From positions 63,213 to 127,212 of the forward strand of contig JALWSS010000166.1 of assembly GCA_026993525.1 (NCBI GenBank): 64,000 nucleotides of DNA, read 5' to 3'. Each line of letters begins with the position of its first letter. The stretch's first letter is position 1. The position numbers and the translations under genes are program-made. This DNA is from Saprospiraceae bacterium (GTDB taxonomy: Bacteria; Bacteroidota; Bacteroidia; Chitinophagales; Saprospiraceae). This document shows positions 63,370-64,000 of the stretch, piece after piece. The notes under the pieces are model-generated. The model was not told where the DNA came from. It made no database searches and worked only from the letters and a program-made list of their open reading frames with translations.

Positions 63370-64000
63370 TCACTCCTGGATGTATGTCCTTTTCACCCGT
63401 TGCGATATGGACGTGAATATCTCATAAGGAATGGTATCGAGGCATTGAGCCAGTTCTTCCACTTTCGGTTCTTCACCGAATACTACCACCTCGTCACCTA
63501 TGGTCACATCCTCAATTTTACTCACATCCGCCATGGCCATGTCCATGCAGACATTGCCAACCAGTGGCGCCCGTCTTCCTTTTATCAAAACTGAAAAGCA
63601 GCCCTGCCCGGTTCTTCTGAGTAGCCCGTCAGCATAGCCGATGGAAATGGTGGCAATTTTCATTGGCCTGTCTGCAACGGCTTTTCTGCCATAACCCACA
63701 GACTCTCCGGGTTGCACCATTTTGACCTGTGAAACCGTTGCTTTCAGCGTATTCACAACTTGCAGCTTGTCAGACAACAAGCCCGAACTGTCAAGGCCAT
63801 ACAGCCCCAGGCCCAGGCGCACCATGTCCATCTGCCATTGCGGGAACCGCACAATGCCAGTCGAATTGAGTAGGTGTCTGACCGGGCGGTAACCAATGGA
63901 ATCTGCAAGGCGTGCATACATCCGGGTAAAGCGCTCAACCTGCAAGTGAGTAAATGGATCATGGGATTGATCCTCACTGGCGGCCAGGTGCGAAAACACA
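63370..64000 (-). CDS. alr: Alanine racemase, C-terminal part (5' end outside window)
   Basis: The visible 210 residues are the C-terminal portion of a PLP-dependent alanine racemase that makes D-Ala for peptidoglycan. Recognised are FSHLAASED, HLLNSTGIVRFP, MVRLGLGLYGLDSSG, the start of the beta domain SQVKMVQPGESVGYGRKA, the second active-site Tyr region ISIGYADGLLRR, GNVCMDMAMADVS and the end IPYEIFTSISQRVKR. The first visible codon is GTG, inside the barrel domain. In Bacteroidota this domain is commonly fused behind MurF; that cannot be seen here. It is convergent with the FG-GAP gene, 3 bp apart. Confidence 0.95.
   Translation of the reverse strand, partial: VFSHLAASEDQSHDPFTHLQVERFTRMYARLADSIGYRPVRHLLNSTGIVRFPQWQMDMVRLGLGLYGLDSSGLLSDKLQVVNTLKATVSQVKMVQPGESVGYGRKAVADRPMKIATISIGYADGLLRRTGQGCFSVLIKGRRAPLVGNVCMDMAMADVSKIEDVTIGDEVVVFGEEPKVEELAQCLDTIPYEIFTSISQRVKRTYIQE

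Noticed and set aside
1..64000. tRNA, rRNA, CRISPR array, prophage or toxin-antitoxin genes
   Set aside because: I looked through the intergenic regions by eye for TPsiC-like motifs, regular spacer repeats and small paired genes and found none.

Overview
The window comes from a chromosome of the phylum Bacteroidota, most likely a Saprospiria-type organism (Lewinella/Haliscomenobacter-like; the lineage is my inference). The evidence is a type IX secretion (T9SS) locus with a giant gliding-type surface protein, type A and type B T9SS sorting domains, gldD, a hybrid two-component regulator (HTCS), a FecI/FecR/TonB-receptor signalling set, PorP/SprF, and Bacteroidota-type promoters (TTTG ... TAnnTTTG). 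Nearly all calls are chromosomal housekeeping, envelope or surface genes. I see no prophage, CRISPR array, rRNA, tRNA or intact insertion sequence.

Layout. 1-2.6 kb: a sensor kinase (cut by the left edge), its NarL-type regulator, and an AP2 protein with a degenerate HNH motif. 2.6-9.6 kb: a metallo-beta-lactamase-fold hydrolase, a YitT transporter, a 1151-residue envelope protein (peptidase-MA-like, propeller, barrel), mutY and ssb. 9.6-13.7 kb: gldD without gldE, a methyltransferase, dnaN with a perfect DnaA box, a 219-bp foldback element, and an SRPBCC/GyrI protein. 13.8-17.6 kb: a GH25 lysozyme lipoprotein, a TPR lipoprotein and two tandem periplasmic thioredoxin-fold proteins. 18.0-26.3 kb: an HTCS followed by a secreted phosphoesterase with three lectin-like repeats, a secreted C-terminal-conserved protein and a T9SS type A protein. 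26.5-31.1 kb, minus strand: sigma factor, FecR and TonB receptor. 31.9-38.5 kb: an M43-like metalloprotease lipoprotein, a membrane pyrophosphatase, hemW and radC. 38.6-44.3 kb: thrA-thrB-thrC and a DMT exporter, with two parS-like sites in and just after thrC. 44.3-49.0 kb: a lipoprotein, gpmI, a DUF4783-like protein and an MsbA-type ABC exporter. 49.1-58.8 kb, minus strand: PorP/SprF, a TPR-propeller-OmpA protein and a 2043-residue surface protein in one operon. 59.3-64.0 kb: a DPM-like glycosyltransferase, a TIGR02757 protein, a CRTAC1-type FG-GAP lipoprotein and the 3' part of alanine racemase.

How the parts fit together. dnaN with its DnaA box and the two parS-like sites suggest an origin-proximal location. 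The porP/sprF-OmpA-giant protein operon is a self-contained surface module: the PorP/SprF protein is the expected partner for export or anchoring of the type B-tailed giant. The HTCS probably controls the three secreted proteins downstream, and a 14-bp direct repeat with 21-bp periodicity lies in the intergenic gap between them. Several gene gaps carry interspersed, hairpin-forming non-coding repeats: one family has four copies and shares the 3' end ACCACTTCGTTTTGAGTATA, and a separate nested palindrome lies downstream of dnaN. These repeats, the parS pair, the HTCS locus and the phosphoesterase architecture are the parts I consider most worth following up.
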